64,000 bases of DNA from Nakamurella leprariae (GCF_016918035.1 NZ_JAERWK010000023.1:142261-206260); one strand, 5' to 3'; counted from the first letter of the stretch, positions 20,144 to 28,535 are shown. Program-made: numbers and translations. Notes: a model not told the origin generated them from the sequence alone.

Positions 20144-21712
20144 ATGAGTTCAGTCGAAGATCGACTGCAAGCGGTCAAGACCGTGTCCGGTGTCCCACCG
20201 GTGCTCCCGGTGCAGCTGGAGCGGCGCGACATGGGGACGGCACCGACGGAGCCGTCCACCAGTGAACCGATCCGCCCGGTGCACGTCCGCCGATGGATGC
20301 GCCGCTACGTCCGCAACCTGTTCATGACCGACGCGGTGATCATCGCGGCGATGATGTTGCTGAGTCAGTCGTTGCGGTTCGACGATCTGTGGGATGTGAC
20401 GGTCGCCAAGCCCGGTGATGTCGCCATCAGCTACTGGGCGCTCACCATCCTGTTGACCGCCACCTGGTTGATCGCGTTGGCCATCTGGGGAGCGTGGGAC
20501 CACAAGGTGGTCGGCGAGGGCCCCTCCGAGTACAAGCGGGTCATCAGTGCCTCGCTGTACTTGTTCGGGTTCGTGGCCATCGTCTGCTATCTGCTCCAGT
20601 TCGACGTGGCCCGCGGATACCTGGCCCTGGCGCTGCCGCTCGGCCTGTCCGGAGTGATGGCCGGGCGCTGGGTGTGGCGGCAACTGCTTCGTGAGCACCG
20701 CAAGGTCGGCGGTTACATGAACTCAGTGCTGATCATCGGGGACGGCCGGTCGGCCAGCGCGCTGGCCCGGCGCCTGCGCCAGCAGAGCGCGTCGGGGTAC
20801 CGGGTGGTGGGTCTCTGCGTCCCGGACGACCAAGTCGCTGCCTACACCGAGCACAGCGAGTTTCCCGTGCTCGGGGGCTTCACCGACTTCACGGGCGCCA
20901 TCGACCGTTCGGCGGCCAACACGGTCGCGGTGTCGTCGTCGACCAGATTCACGCCCGAGCACGTCCGTCAGCTGGGGTGGCGGCTGGAAGGTACCGGCAT
21001 CCGCCTGTGCCTCGCGCCGTCCCTCACCGATGTCGCCGGTCCACGGATCCACGTCAAGCCGGTGGCAGGGCTGCCGCTGCTCGTCGTCGAGGAGCCGACG
21101 TTCAAGGGGCCGAAGCTGGTCGCCAAGACGGTGCTCGACCTGGTCATCGCTGTCATCGGAGTGACGGCCCTCTCACCGGTGTTCCTCGCCGTGGCTGCGG
21201 CCATCAAGATCACCGATCGAGGGCCGGTGTTCTTCCGCCAGGAGCGGGTCGGCCGAGGCGGTCAGACGTTCAGAGTGTGGAAGTTCCGATCCATGCGAGT
21301 CGGTGCCGACAAGGCGGTCAGCCAAGCCAAACAGGCGGCCGGCCAGTCGGGAGCCGTGTTCTACAAGTCAGCTGACGATGCCCGCATCACCAAGATCGGC
21401 CGGTTCATCCGCAAGACCAGCATCGACGAACTGCCACAGCTGTTCAACGTGCTGAGCCTGCAGATGAGCATCGTCGGGCCGCGACCACTGGTTCCGGGCG
21501 AGGGCGCCGAAGTCGGTAACTTCCTGGAGCGGAGGATGCTGGTCAAGCCGGGTATCACCGGGCTGTGGCAGGTGTCCGGTCGCTCGGACGTGAGCGCCGA
21601 GGAGCGAATCCGACTCGACTTCTACTACGTCGAGAACTGGTCGGTGGCATCGGATCTGACGATCATCGCGAAGACCGTCAAGACGGTGCTGGCCAAGCAG
21701 GGAGCGTACTGA
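20144..21712 (+). CDS. Polyprenyl-phosphate sugar-1-phosphate transferase (WcaJ/WbaP type)
   Basis: Initiates repeat-unit synthesis by moving a sugar-1-phosphate from an NDP-sugar to undecaprenyl phosphate. The 522-residue protein has four N-terminal membrane helices (about residues 55-180), a Rossmann CoA-binding-like domain (about 190-310), and a C-terminal bacterial sugar transferase domain with a fifth hydrophobic segment. The latter holds RVGRGGQTFRVWKFRSM, RKTSIDELPQLFNVL, VGPRPLVPGE and KPGITGLWQVSGRSDVS. GAGGAG precedes ATG 20144. Together with wzx and wzy it makes cluster A self-sufficient. The transferred sugar is not predictable. Confidence 0.94.
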   Translation: MSSVEDRLQAVKTVSGVPPVLPVQLERRDMGTAPTEPSTSEPIRPVHVRRWMRRYVRNLFMTDAVIIAAMMLLSQSLRFDDLWDVTVAKPGDVAISYWALTILLTATWLIALAIWGAWDHKVVGEGPSEYKRVISASLYLFGFVAIVCYLLQFDVARGYLALALPLGLSGVMAGRWVWRQLLREHRKVGGYMNSVLIIGDGRSASALARRLRQQSASGYRVVGLCVPDDQVAAYTEHSEFPVLGGFTDFTGAIDRSAANTVAVSSSTRFTPEHVRQLGWRLEGTGIRLCLAPSLTDVAGPRIHVKPVAGLPLLVVEEPTFKGPKLVAKTVLDLVIAVIGVTALSPVFLAVAAAIKITDRGPVFFRQERVGRGGQTFRVWKFRSMRVGADKAVSQAKQAAGQSGAVFYKSADDARITKIGRFIRKTSIDELPQLFNVLSLQMSIVGPRPLVPGEGAEVGNFLERRMLVKPGITGLWQVSGRSDVSAEERIRLDFYYVENWSVASDLTIIAKTVKTVLAKQGAY

Positions 21713-21742
21713 GCCTCCGGTCGTCGCGTTCGGTACGGGCAC

Positions 21743-21772
21743 GGTGGGTCTCCCACCCGGCCGGCTCGGCCG
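21743..21772. terminator. Tandem hairpins between convergent genes
   Basis: GGTGGG/CCCACC (21743-21757) and CGGCCG/CGGCCG (21758-21772) can form two adjacent stem-loops 30 bases after the sugar-transferase stop, facing the SGNH-like remnant. Plausible terminator region; no U-tract. Confidence 0.5.
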
Positions 21773-21919
21773 AAGTGAGGTGTCAGCAGCGGCGGTTGCT
21801 GCCGCACGCAATTCGTTCCCCGATGGCGCCCCGCTGTGGGCGGTGTCTGCGAGTCCCGTTCCGACAGACGGCGTGTCTGGGTCACCGGCCACGTCACGGA
21901 GTCCGGCGGCGACGTTCCG

Positions 21920-22551
21920 TCAGCTCGTGGCCAGGACCGAGTCCATCGCCGCGATCACCGCGTCGGCGAGCACCCGATGCCCGGCCTCATCGGCCACGGC
22001 ACCGTCACCACTGATCAGCTCGGTCCGCCGGGACAGCGGCTCCTCGGTGTCCAGGAGCGCGATGTTCGCGGCCGCGGCGGCGCTTCGGATGATGTCCGTC
22101 ATGGCCGCGAAGTCCGCCGGCAGTTCGTGGTCGTCCCACCACGGATTGATGATCACGACGAACGCGCCGGATGCCGAGCTGGTGATGATGTCGAGGGTGG
22201 CCTCGACTCGGCCCGGAACCGCGCGGGATCGTCCTCGAAGAACGGCAGGTTGCCGTCCGCCGCGTTGGTGCAGCCGACGTCGCCCGCCCCCAGGGTCTCC
22301 GGCGCCCGTCCCTTGGCCGCGGCCACCTGCTGCACCCACGGGCTTGGACCTGCCGTGGAGGCATCGCCGATGAAGACCGCCGGCAGGGGCTGGGTCTCGG
22401 TCGGAATGGTCGGCGAGCTCTTCGACGTCCGGCACGGCGGTCGGTCTGGGCCCACCACCACCGCACACACCACGATCGTTGCGGCAGCAAGGATCATCGA
22501 CGCGCCGTAGCCGCCCTGCTTCCCCTGAACGGGGCGTGGACGGAACCTCAT
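21920..22551 (-). pseudogene. SGNH-hydrolase-like gene, frameshifted and internally deleted
   Basis: The reading starts at ATG 22551 with a signal-anchor segment, runs in one frame to about 22207, then continues in another frame to a stop at 21920. Adding one base between 22206 and 22207 would restore the match ..RFRAEVEATLDII.. to the intact neighbour (..TFQADVAATLSEI..). Compared with that neighbour, about 23 residues carrying the GGGND block are also missing. Block I reads FIGDAST, so the catalytic Ser is Ala, and the final block has no DxxH His. It looks like a decayed tandem copy; a sequencing error could explain the frameshift alone, but not the deletion. Confidence 0.8.
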
Positions 22552-22607
22552 CGTCCGGACTGTGAACGATGAGTCGTGAGTTGCCGGTGGTTCCGATCTG
22601 CTCGAGG

Positions 22608-23417
22608 TCAGAGCGGAGCCCCCACGGACTCGATCGCCAGATGAACGGCAGCGGCCAGCGCTGCCTGACCCTGCTCGTTGGGACGGATGCTGTCCGCGTC
22701 GACGAGATCCGACCGACCGACCAGTGGCTGCCCGGTGTCCAGGTAGGTGGCGCCGGCGGCGACGGCCGCGGCGCGGACCGTGTCCGACAGCGCGACGAAC
22801 GTCTGCGGGACGGGGTCGTCGTCCCACCACGGATTCACCACGATCACCGTGGCGTCCGGTGCCCGGCGCCCGATCTCGCTGAGGGTGGCGGCAACGTCGG
22901 CCTGGAACGTCGCCGGATCGCGAACGAAGATGCTCAGGTCGTTGCCGCCGCCGGCCACCATCACGATGTCGGTGCCGTCGGGGATGCCGGCTGCTTGCCC
23001 CGCGTACGCCGGCGTCCCGGCGGGGGCGTTGCTGTAGCCGGCCCGGGCGGCGGCCAGCACCGTCGGCGTCCAGCCCTCGGACGCCGCCACGAGCGCGGCC
23101 CACGAATCCGGGGCGGCCGTGTAGCCGTCACCGATGAACACGACCCGCTGCATCTCCGGTCGAGCCGGCGTCGAAGACGCGCTGGACGATCCGATCAGCG
23201 GTGCGACCGTGGTCGCCGGTGACGACGACGACTGCGCCGCCGCGATCCGGGATGCCGCCGCTGCGTTCAACTCGTCGACGTTCGGCACCGCGGTCGGGCG
23301 GGTGAGCACGACGACCGAGGCGACGATCGTCCCGACGGTCAGTGCCGCCAACGCCGCGTACCCGACGGCGCTGCGCCGCCTGTCCCGGCTGTCTCCAGAC
23401 CTCACAGGCCCCAGCAT
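22608..23417 (-). CDS. Membrane-anchored SGNH-hydrolase-like protein lacking catalytic Ser and His
   Basis: A 269-residue protein with an N-terminal transmembrane anchor (about residues 15-38), a Ser/Pro linker, and a GDSL/SGNH fold. Block I is FIGDGYTAAP, where families have GDSxT, so Gly replaces the nucleophile; checked at the codon level (GGC). Block III GGGND is intact. Block V reads DSIRPNEQGQ, with Arg where the catalytic His is expected. As an acyl- or acetyl-esterase it should be dead or mechanistically unusual; a carbohydrate- or lipid-binding role is possible. It lies 56 bp upstream of its degraded copy and divergent from the RiPP-like operon. Homology is clear, function not. Confidence 0.8.
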   Translation of the reverse strand: MLGPVRSGDSRDRRRSAVGYAALAALTVGTIVASVVVLTRPTAVPNVDELNAAAASRIAAAQSSSSPATTVAPLIGSSSASSTPARPEMQRVVFIGDGYTAAPDSWAALVAASEGWTPTVLAAARAGYSNAPAGTPAYAGQAAGIPDGTDIVMVAGGGNDLSIFVRDPATFQADVAATLSEIGRRAPDATVIVVNPWWDDDPVPQTFVALSDTVRAAAVAAGATYLDTGQPLVGRSDLVDADSIRPNEQGQAALAAAVHLAIESVGAPL

Positions 23418-23917
23418 TGATCAACAACGGTGTGCTGTCGGTGATCTTGCGCTGCGCGTCGGGATGACGTCGGCGCCGTACCCACGGACGGAGTGCACGC
23501 CCCCCGTGCTCCGTCGGCGCGCTCCGTGACCTTCGGCCCGTCGACACCGCGACTCTCATGCGCTCCACGATCACCCGGCGGGGGTGCAACCGAGCGGGAA
23601 CGGTGACCCACGGCCACGACTCGCCCCCGTGCGGGGATTGACTGCGAGTCTTCCGGGTACTTACTGAGCGTGATCGTGGATGGGTACCGTCTCCGAGCAC
23701 TCAATCGCAGGCCGCGTGACCGGGGGGTCGCGCGGGATGCGGTGCAGAGAGCGGGTGCACGAGAGAGGAACTGCCGTGTTGCAACGACGGGGGGTACCAG
23801 GGCGCTGGACGCCCTGCGTGGTCGGCGCATCGCCGTCCTGCCGGAGCCGGGCCGCCCGGCACATCGCGCTGCCGTGGCGCTGCCGAGCCGTCCAGCGGCT
23901 CGCATCGGAGTGCCGCC
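23418..23917. other. 500-base divergent intergenic region
   Basis: Lies between the divergent starts of the SGNH-like gene and the RiPP-like precursor, and should hold promoters for both. TTGACT at 23638-23643 is a possible -35 element for the plus-strand operon, but no good -10 box was found at normal spacing. Several small open frames cross it; their codon use is poor. Confidence 0.4.
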
Positions 23918-24100
23918 ATGACCGCTGAGCGCTCCTGGCCCACCACATCCTCGTCACGGCCGCCGGTCCAGGACTACGAGCCGCCGCAGCTGCGCCGGCT
24001 GGGCTCGCTCGGGCCTGCCCGCGGCGCCGAGTCGTCCGCCGGCCGCCCTCGTGCCGACCGAGCCGACCGAGCGAATCGATCCATCGGGACGCCGGCATGA
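23918..24100 (+). CDS. Putative RiPP precursor with lasso-type leader motif
   Basis: A 60-residue peptide with a good GGAG site eight bases before ATG and the high third-position GC of its neighbours. Residues 20-29 (YEPPQLRRLG) fit the YxxPxLxxxG leader motif of lasso peptide precursors, which is what B1/PqqD-type proteins bind. The usual Thr before the core is absent. A candidate core from G42 to A60 has Asp at its position 9 (D50), the spacing of a lasso ring, but the leader-to-core distance is five or six residues longer than usual. Its stop overlaps the PqqD start (ATGA), so the two are translated together. Precursor role is inference from motif and context. Confidence 0.7.
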   Translation: MTAERSWPTTSSSRPPVQDYEPPQLRRLGSLGPARGAESSAGRPRADRADRANRSIGTPA

Positions 24101-24459
24101 CCGCCGTCCTGGAGCCGGTGCTGCACGTCTCGTCCACCGTCGTCGCCTGGCGCACCATCGGCGAGAGCACCGTCCTGCTCGATCTCGCCGCCTCCGCCTA
24201 CTACGGCCTCAACCGCACGGGCACCCGGCTGTGGTCGCTGCTCGCCGACGGCGCCACCCACACCGCCCTGGTCGACGCGCTGCTCGAGGTGTCCGACCAC
24301 CGCATCGACCGGTGCCGGGCCGACGCCGACGTCGTCGCCTTCCTGGCCGAACTGCGCACCTCCGGGCTGCTCGACCAGGCGCCCGACCAGCCGCACCCGG
24401 CCTTCGCGCTCCGCACCGGCATCACCCGGCTCGGCTCCCGGCTGGGATCCGGGCGATGA
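24097..24459 (+). CDS. PqqD-family RiPP recognition protein (lasso B1-like)
   Basis: A 120-residue winged-helix RRE protein. Family features are GESTVLLDLAASAYYGLNRTG at about residues 21-41, RLWSLLADGATHTALVDALLEV, and the C-terminal VVAFLAELRTSGLLD. Such proteins bind the leader of a ribosomal peptide and hand it to a modifying enzyme or protease. It overlaps both neighbours by ATGA (24097 and 24456), so the precursor, this protein and the peptidase fusion should be made together. Family call is firm; the partner peptide is inferred. Confidence 0.88.
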   Translation: MTAVLEPVLHVSSTVVAWRTIGESTVLLDLAASAYYGLNRTGTRLWSLLADGATHTALVDALLEVSDHRIDRCRADADVVAFLAELRTSGLLDQAPDQPHPAFALRTGITRLGSRLGSGR

Positions 24460-25880
24460 CCGACCCCACCGGCCTCGGCACCACCGCGCCGGCGGCGCCG
24501 CTGCGTCGCGCGCACCTGTCCCTGGTCCCGACCCCGCCCGGTCTCTCGCCGGACGCCCTGCCCGCCGCTCCGCTCGCCGGCCGTCGCCGCACCGCGGTGC
24601 GCGCCGGGGACTCGCCGCTGCTGGCCGCGGTGACCGACGACGCGAGCGACCACGGCGCCGCCGACCTGTTCCGGACCACCGACCCGTGGATCGGCCGCGC
24701 CGACCGTCCCGGGCCGGCCGCCACGCCCACGGCACCCGCTCCCACGCCCACGGTGGCGGCCCGCCACCTGGTGGTCGACGCACTGGCCGCCGGTACCGCC
24801 GCGCTGCTCAGCGACGCCGGCGTGGCCGCACTGCTCATCGGCGGCCCGGTCATCGCCCGGCAGATCCACCACCCGGTCGGGCGGACCCGCGGCTACGCCG
24901 CCGTCGACCTGCTCGTGCATCCCGCCGCCGTCCCGGCCGCCACCGATGCGTTGCGCGACCACGGCTACCGGCCGGAGGGACTGGACCTCACCGGCCCCAC
25001 CGGCCCCACCGGCTGCCACCGCTGGCGCTCGCCCGGCTCCGGCGCCATCACCGTGCGGCTGCACTCCCTTCCTGCCGGGGTCGACCGCCCGGCCGGACTC
25101 TTCCGGGAGCTGTGGGAGGAGCGGGCCATGCTGGTGTTCGCCGGCGCCGAGGCGCCCGCGCCGTCGGCCCGCGGCATCGCCCTGCTCGTCGCCCTGGCCG
25201 CCGGCCGGGGTCCGACCGCGCCGCGCTCCGGCCGGCAGGACCTGGCCCAGGCCGTGCAGACATTCGGACCCGACACCTGGCTGCGCGCTGCCGATCTGGC
25301 CCGTACCTGCCGGGCCCAGGAGGCGTTCCGGGCCGGGCTCGATACCCTGCGCACCCCATCGGCCGCCCCCCGCATCGCGGCCACACCGGCCACCCGGCCC
25401 GGTCCGTCGTTGCCCGCCGCCGCCCGCGCCATGATCCGTGGCGTCCGGAACGCCGGCGAACGGCGGGGTGCGGGGCCGCGTCCGGCCGCTGCCGGCTGGG
25501 CCGTCGCCGCGCTGCTCTCCGCGCGCCGCCAGCTCACCACCGCGGGCGTCACCGACGTGGAACTGCCGGCGCCGCCGCAGGTCCGGGCGGCCGATCGCTC
25601 GGCCGTGGTGGCCACGCTGGACGAGCAGCGCGCCACCTGCCTGGAGCGGTCGCTGGTGCTCCAGCGGTTCGACGCCGACGGTGGCCGTCCCCGGGAGCTC
25701 GTCGTCGCGGTCACCGACCCGGGTCCGGACCGCACGCCCGGCTGCGCCGCCGCCGACGGCGACCCGGTGGGGGCGGTGCACGCGCACGCCTGGCTCGAAG
25801 GAGACACCGCCCCCCAGGCCGGGTTCCGCGAGCTGCTGCGGTCGCCGGCGCCGGGCGCGTTGCCCGCGGGGCAACGCTGA
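24456..25880 (+). CDS. Nucleotidyltransferase-like / lasso B2-type peptidase fusion
   Basis: A 474-residue two-domain protein. Residues about 105-300 resemble the uncharacterised nucleotidyltransferase family found with RiPP genes (VAALLIGGPVIARQIHHPVGRT, then YAAVDLLVHP). Residues about 365-460 form a transglutaminase-like cysteine peptidase of the lasso B2 type: Cys395 in TCLERSLVLQRF and His444 in HAHAWLEGD. B2 proteins cleave the leader delivered by B1. The first 100 residues are Pro/Ala-rich and probably disordered. No asparagine-synthetase-like lasso cyclase and no transporter are present, so the nucleotidyltransferase half may supply the modification. Domain calls are from motifs; the joint role is inference. 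Confidence 0.8.
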   Translation: MTDPTGLGTTAPAAPLRRAHLSLVPTPPGLSPDALPAAPLAGRRRTAVRAGDSPLLAAVTDDASDHGAADLFRTTDPWIGRADRPGPAATPTAPAPTPTVAARHLVVDALAAGTAALLSDAGVAALLIGGPVIARQIHHPVGRTRGYAAVDLLVHPAAVPAATDALRDHGYRPEGLDLTGPTGPTGCHRWRSPGSGAITVRLHSLPAGVDRPAGLFRELWEERAMLVFAGAEAPAPSARGIALLVALAAGRGPTAPRSGRQDLAQAVQTFGPDTWLRAADLARTCRAQEAFRAGLDTLRTPSAAPRIAATPATRPGPSLPAAARAMIRGVRNAGERRGAGPRPAAAGWAVAALLSARRQLTTAGVTDVELPAPPQVRAADRSAVVATLDEQRATCLERSLVLQRFDADGGRPRELVVAVTDPGPDRTPGCAAADGDPVGAVHAHAWLEGDTAPQAGFRELLRSPAPGALPAGQR

Positions 25881-26044
25881 GCGTCCCTCCGATCAGTCTC
25901 CGGGCCGGAACCCGAACCGGATGAACGGATCGAGGATCTGACGCTGCCGTGGATCGGCGTCAACCCCACTGCTCGTGCAGATCGAGAGCGTGTGGCGGGG
26001 GCCGAGAGCTGGCTGAGTGAGGCCCGACGGCCGTGCGGGTCATC

Positions 26045-26078
26045 GCCACGGACCGCCATGTCACGGGCAGTCCGTGGC
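26045..26078 (+). terminator. Hairpin downstream of the RiPP-like operon
   Basis: GCCACGGAC (26045-26053) pairs perfectly with GTCCGTGGC (26070-26078) over a 16-base loop, about 165 bases past the last operon stop. It could be a terminator for the operon or an operator; the long loop weakens the terminator reading. Confidence 0.4.
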
Positions 26079-26156
26079 GGCCGATCGGGGGCGGAGCTGC
26101 CCACCGTCTCGGAGCACGGTGACCCCGGGTCGGCCCCGCGGGCACCGGACCGGTGG

Positions 26157-26171
26157 GAACCGGCCCGGTTC
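26157..26171. promoter_or_regulatory. Perfect 7-1-7 palindrome, candidate operator
   Basis: GAACCGG-C-CCGGTTC, 121 bases upstream of the CAP-protein start. Symmetry and position suit a dimeric repressor site, though GC-rich DNA yields such palindromes by chance. Confidence 0.35.
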
Positions 26172-26292
26172 GGGTGATCCGTCCGAATCGTCCTCCCCGA
26201 ACCGACGACCGCCGGGCACCCTGGAGGGGACCGTTCGGCGCCGATGACGCCGCCGACCTCGTCCCGGTCGTCCTGGGGAGACGGAGACAGCC

Positions 26293-27402
26293 TTGACGCA
26301 GGACCGTGCTGTGCACCGTCGTCACCAGCAGACCCGTCGCCGGTCGCCCGGGCTGCGGGCCGTCGCCGTGCCGTCCGCGATCCTGGCCGCGGTCTTGGCC
26401 GCGGTCGTCGGTCTGGCCCCCGCCGCGGTCGCGGCCGAGCCCGGCGCCGCCCTCGAGTCATTGGGCCACGTGTCGACCAGCACCGCACCGACCGCACCGG
26501 TCGTCCGGCCCGCCCTCGTCGGCACGGGTGCCTCCGGATCCACCGCACCGACCGCACCGGCCGCGGTGCGCTCCGCCGCCACTGCGCCCATGCCCGGGAC
26601 ACCGCTGGTGCCCCAACTGACCTGGTTCGACCAGGAGATGATCCTGCTGGTCAACCGGGCCAGGCTCGAGGCCGGTCTGACCCCGCTCGTCGAGGCCGAG
26701 GGCCTCACCCGGCTCGCGCTCACCTGGACGACCGTGCTGGCTTCCGGCGGCACCGACGATCGACTGGAGCACAACCCGGACGTCCCCGTCTGGCTGCCCC
26801 AGTTCGGGGCCGGGTCCGGCTCCGCCTGGGGCGAGAACGTCGGCCAGTGGACCACCGGTACCGGCACGCCCGAGATGCTGTTCGCCAGCTACATGGACTC
26901 ACCGTCGCACCGGGAGAACATCCTGCGCCCGGAGTACCGCTTCATCGGCATGGCCAGTGGACCCGGGCGGGCCGGCAGCGACTTCAACACCATGGTGTTC
27001 ACCGACGGCGTCGACGCCGATGCGCCCGTCCGGGACGTGCTGCTGCCCGTCCCGGACCGCGAGCCGGTCGGCGCGCTCGACGCGGTGCTGCGCTCCGGCG
27101 ACGGCGACCGGCTCCGGTTCCAGGGCTGGACCATGGATCCCGACGACTTCGAGCGACCCACCCAGGTCGAGTTCACCGTGACCACGGCGGACGGGACCAC
27201 GTTCACCACCGGACGGTTCGTCGCCCGCACCTGGCGCGGTGACGTCGCCGCCTGGTACGGCATCAGCGCGAGTGGCCGGCACGGCTTCACCGTGACCGTC
27301 CCGCGCCCGGCGGTCGGCGGGGAGTTGCAGGTCTGCGCCACGGCGGTCGGGCTCGACGGCGGCGCCAACACCCTGCTCGGCTGCCGCACCCTGCCCGCCT
27401 GA
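26293..27402 (+). CDS. Secreted CAP/SCP-domain protein
   Basis: A 369-residue exported protein. A signal peptide covers about residues 20-48 (ending AAVAAEPG), followed by a Ser/Thr/Pro linker with two STAPTAP repeats, a CAP (cysteine-rich secretory/SCP-like) domain at about 108-235, and a C-terminal beta-sandwich. CAP signatures are MILLVNRARLEAGLTPL, LEHNPD for the first metal His region, WGENVGQ and SYMDSPSHRENIL. Bacterial CAP proteins act at the cell surface, but their activity is unsettled. TTG at 26293 is the assumed start, with GGAGAC a little upstream; no better ATG or GTG exists before the signal peptide. Confidence 0.88.
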   Translation: MTQDRAVHRRHQQTRRRSPGLRAVAVPSAILAAVLAAVVGLAPAAVAAEPGAALESLGHVSTSTAPTAPVVRPALVGTGASGSTAPTAPAAVRSAATAPMPGTPLVPQLTWFDQEMILLVNRARLEAGLTPLVEAEGLTRLALTWTTVLASGGTDDRLEHNPDVPVWLPQFGAGSGSAWGENVGQWTTGTGTPEMLFASYMDSPSHRENILRPEYRFIGMASGPGRAGSDFNTMVFTDGVDADAPVRDVLLPVPDREPVGALDAVLRSGDGDRLRFQGWTMDPDDFERPTQVEFTVTTADGTTFTTGRFVARTWRGDVAAWYGISASGRHGFTVTVPRPAVGGELQVCATAVGLDGGANTLLGCRTLPA

Positions 27403-27421
27403 TCGTCGTCGCGCCCGGCGC

Positions 27422-28318
27422 TCAGTGGTCGGCGCGGCGGTCGATGCCGATGACGGCGCCGTCCTCCGCGGCGACGAGCACCCGGTCACCGAGCGGCCGA
27501 TCGAGCGGCAGGTCCACGGTGCGGGTGACCCCGGGGCCGGCGCAGCCAGCGCCCGACCAGCTCAGATCGGCGTGCTCGATGACGTCCACCACGACGACGT
27601 GCTCGGTCTCGGCCGCGCTGGCGGTGTCGTCGCTGCCGCATCCGTGACCCGAGGGCGGTGTCTCACCGGGGAAGCTGACCCGCACCGTGCCGCCCGCCAG
27701 GACTTCCGCCGTCCAGAGGCTGGGCAGACCCGTCACGTCGGGGACGGTGAGGTACTCGGCTGGGTCGATGGCGACCAGGCGGACCAGATCGGGCGTGCCC
27801 TGCGCGACGAACTGCCAGGCCGGGACGTCCGTCGGCCCGAGGATCGTCGTGATGCGCATGGTCACCAGCGCCGGATCGGTCAGCACCAGCTCCCGGCAGT
27901 CCGCGGCGCACCGGTCTCCGCGTCGTACGGACGCCGCGGTGGCGTCCGGGGACAGCACGCCGACGGTCCGGGTGGTGCCGCCCAGGGCGATCGTCTGGGG
28001 TGCCGGGGTGCCGGTGCCGGCCGGGTCCTCGACGACCAACCGCCCGTGGACCCAGGCGTCCTTGGACTCGGCGTCGGTCCAACCACCGCCGTCCAGCACC
28101 GACAGCGGCTCGGTGATCAGCAGCGGAGGCGTGGTCGTTGCCGCCAGCGCGGTGTCCCAGGCCTCGGCCGCCACCTCGCCCGGCGGGCGCGGTGGCGCCA
28201 CCATCGGCGGCGTGGTGACCCCGCACGCGGCGGTCACGCCCACGACGACGGCGGCCACCGCCCCGAGCGCGGGTCGGCGGATCCGGCGGCGGGACCTGCG
28301 GCCGGTGGAACGGTCCAT
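27422..28318 (-). CDS. Secreted lipoprotein of unknown function
   Basis: A 298-residue protein with a basic N-terminus, hydrophobic stretch and lipobox VTAAC (lipidated Cys near residue 33), followed by a Pro-rich spacer and a beta-rich extracellular domain. The latter has four further Cys residues (CAADC, GHGCG, GAGCAG) that could form disulfides. No enzyme motif was recognised. ATG 28318 is preferred over an in-frame GTG two codons earlier because CGGAG lies five bases before it. It converges with the CAP gene, 19 bp stop to stop, and lies downstream of the ECF sigma gene on the same strand. Confidence 0.8.
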   Translation of the reverse strand: MDRSTGRRSRRRIRRPALGAVAAVVVGVTAACGVTTPPMVAPPRPPGEVAAEAWDTALAATTTPPLLITEPLSVLDGGGWTDAESKDAWVHGRLVVEDPAGTGTPAPQTIALGGTTRTVGVLSPDATAASVRRGDRCAADCRELVLTDPALVTMRITTILGPTDVPAWQFVAQGTPDLVRLVAIDPAEYLTVPDVTGLPSLWTAEVLAGGTVRVSFPGETPPSGHGCGSDDTASAAETEHVVVVDVIEHADLSWSGAGCAGPGVTRTVDLPLDRPLGDRVLVAAEDGAVIGIDRRADH

Positions 28319-28422
28319 GAGCACTCCGACGGGACGGTCGATGATCGCGCCAGTATCGGACGGGCCGGCCTGTGTCGCCAGGGCGCGCCGGGGGTGACCC
28401 CGTGTCGGTGCCGGGGACCACC

Positions 28423-28459
28423 CGGTCAGGTCCCCGGATACTCGGTGCTGTCCGGACCG
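28423..28459. repeat. 37-bp direct repeat, copy 1
   Basis: Matches 29621-29657 at 33 of 37 positions. On the minus strand it encodes the tail ..EYPGT followed by TGA, the same C-terminus as the TolB-like protein at 29624. Probably a relic of a duplicated propeller-gene end; the two copies bracket the ECF sigma gene. Confidence 0.75.
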
Positions 28460-28508
28460 AACTGATCAGGACTGCGCAGGTGTGGCTCGGTCGGGACTCC
28501 CACACCAC

Positions 28509-28531
28509 GTGCCGGACCCGTGGTCCGGCAC
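28509..28531 (-). terminator. Perfect 10-bp stem terminator after the sigma gene
   Basis: GTGCCGGACC (28509-28518) pairs with GGTCCGGCAC (28522-28531) around a three-base loop, five bases beyond the sigma-factor stop. A weaker GTGTGG/CCACAC arm lies just beyond it. No U-tract. Confidence 0.75.
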
Positions 28532-28535
28532 GAGA

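Larger units (their letters stand above)
25881..26292. other. Gene-free region with hairpin and palindrome
   Basis: About 410 bases between the RiPP-like operon and the CAP protein without a believable gene. It holds a hairpin at 26045-26078 and a perfect palindrome at 26157-26171, described separately. Confidence 0.45.

Noticed and set aside
23670..23921. An 83-codon plus-strand ORF from GTG whose stop overlaps the RiPP-like precursor start as ATGA, matching the operon's overlap style.
   Set aside because: Third-position GC is only around 70% against well over 85% in neighbours, no ribosome site precedes it, and the sequence resembles nothing. Kept as a remote possibility.
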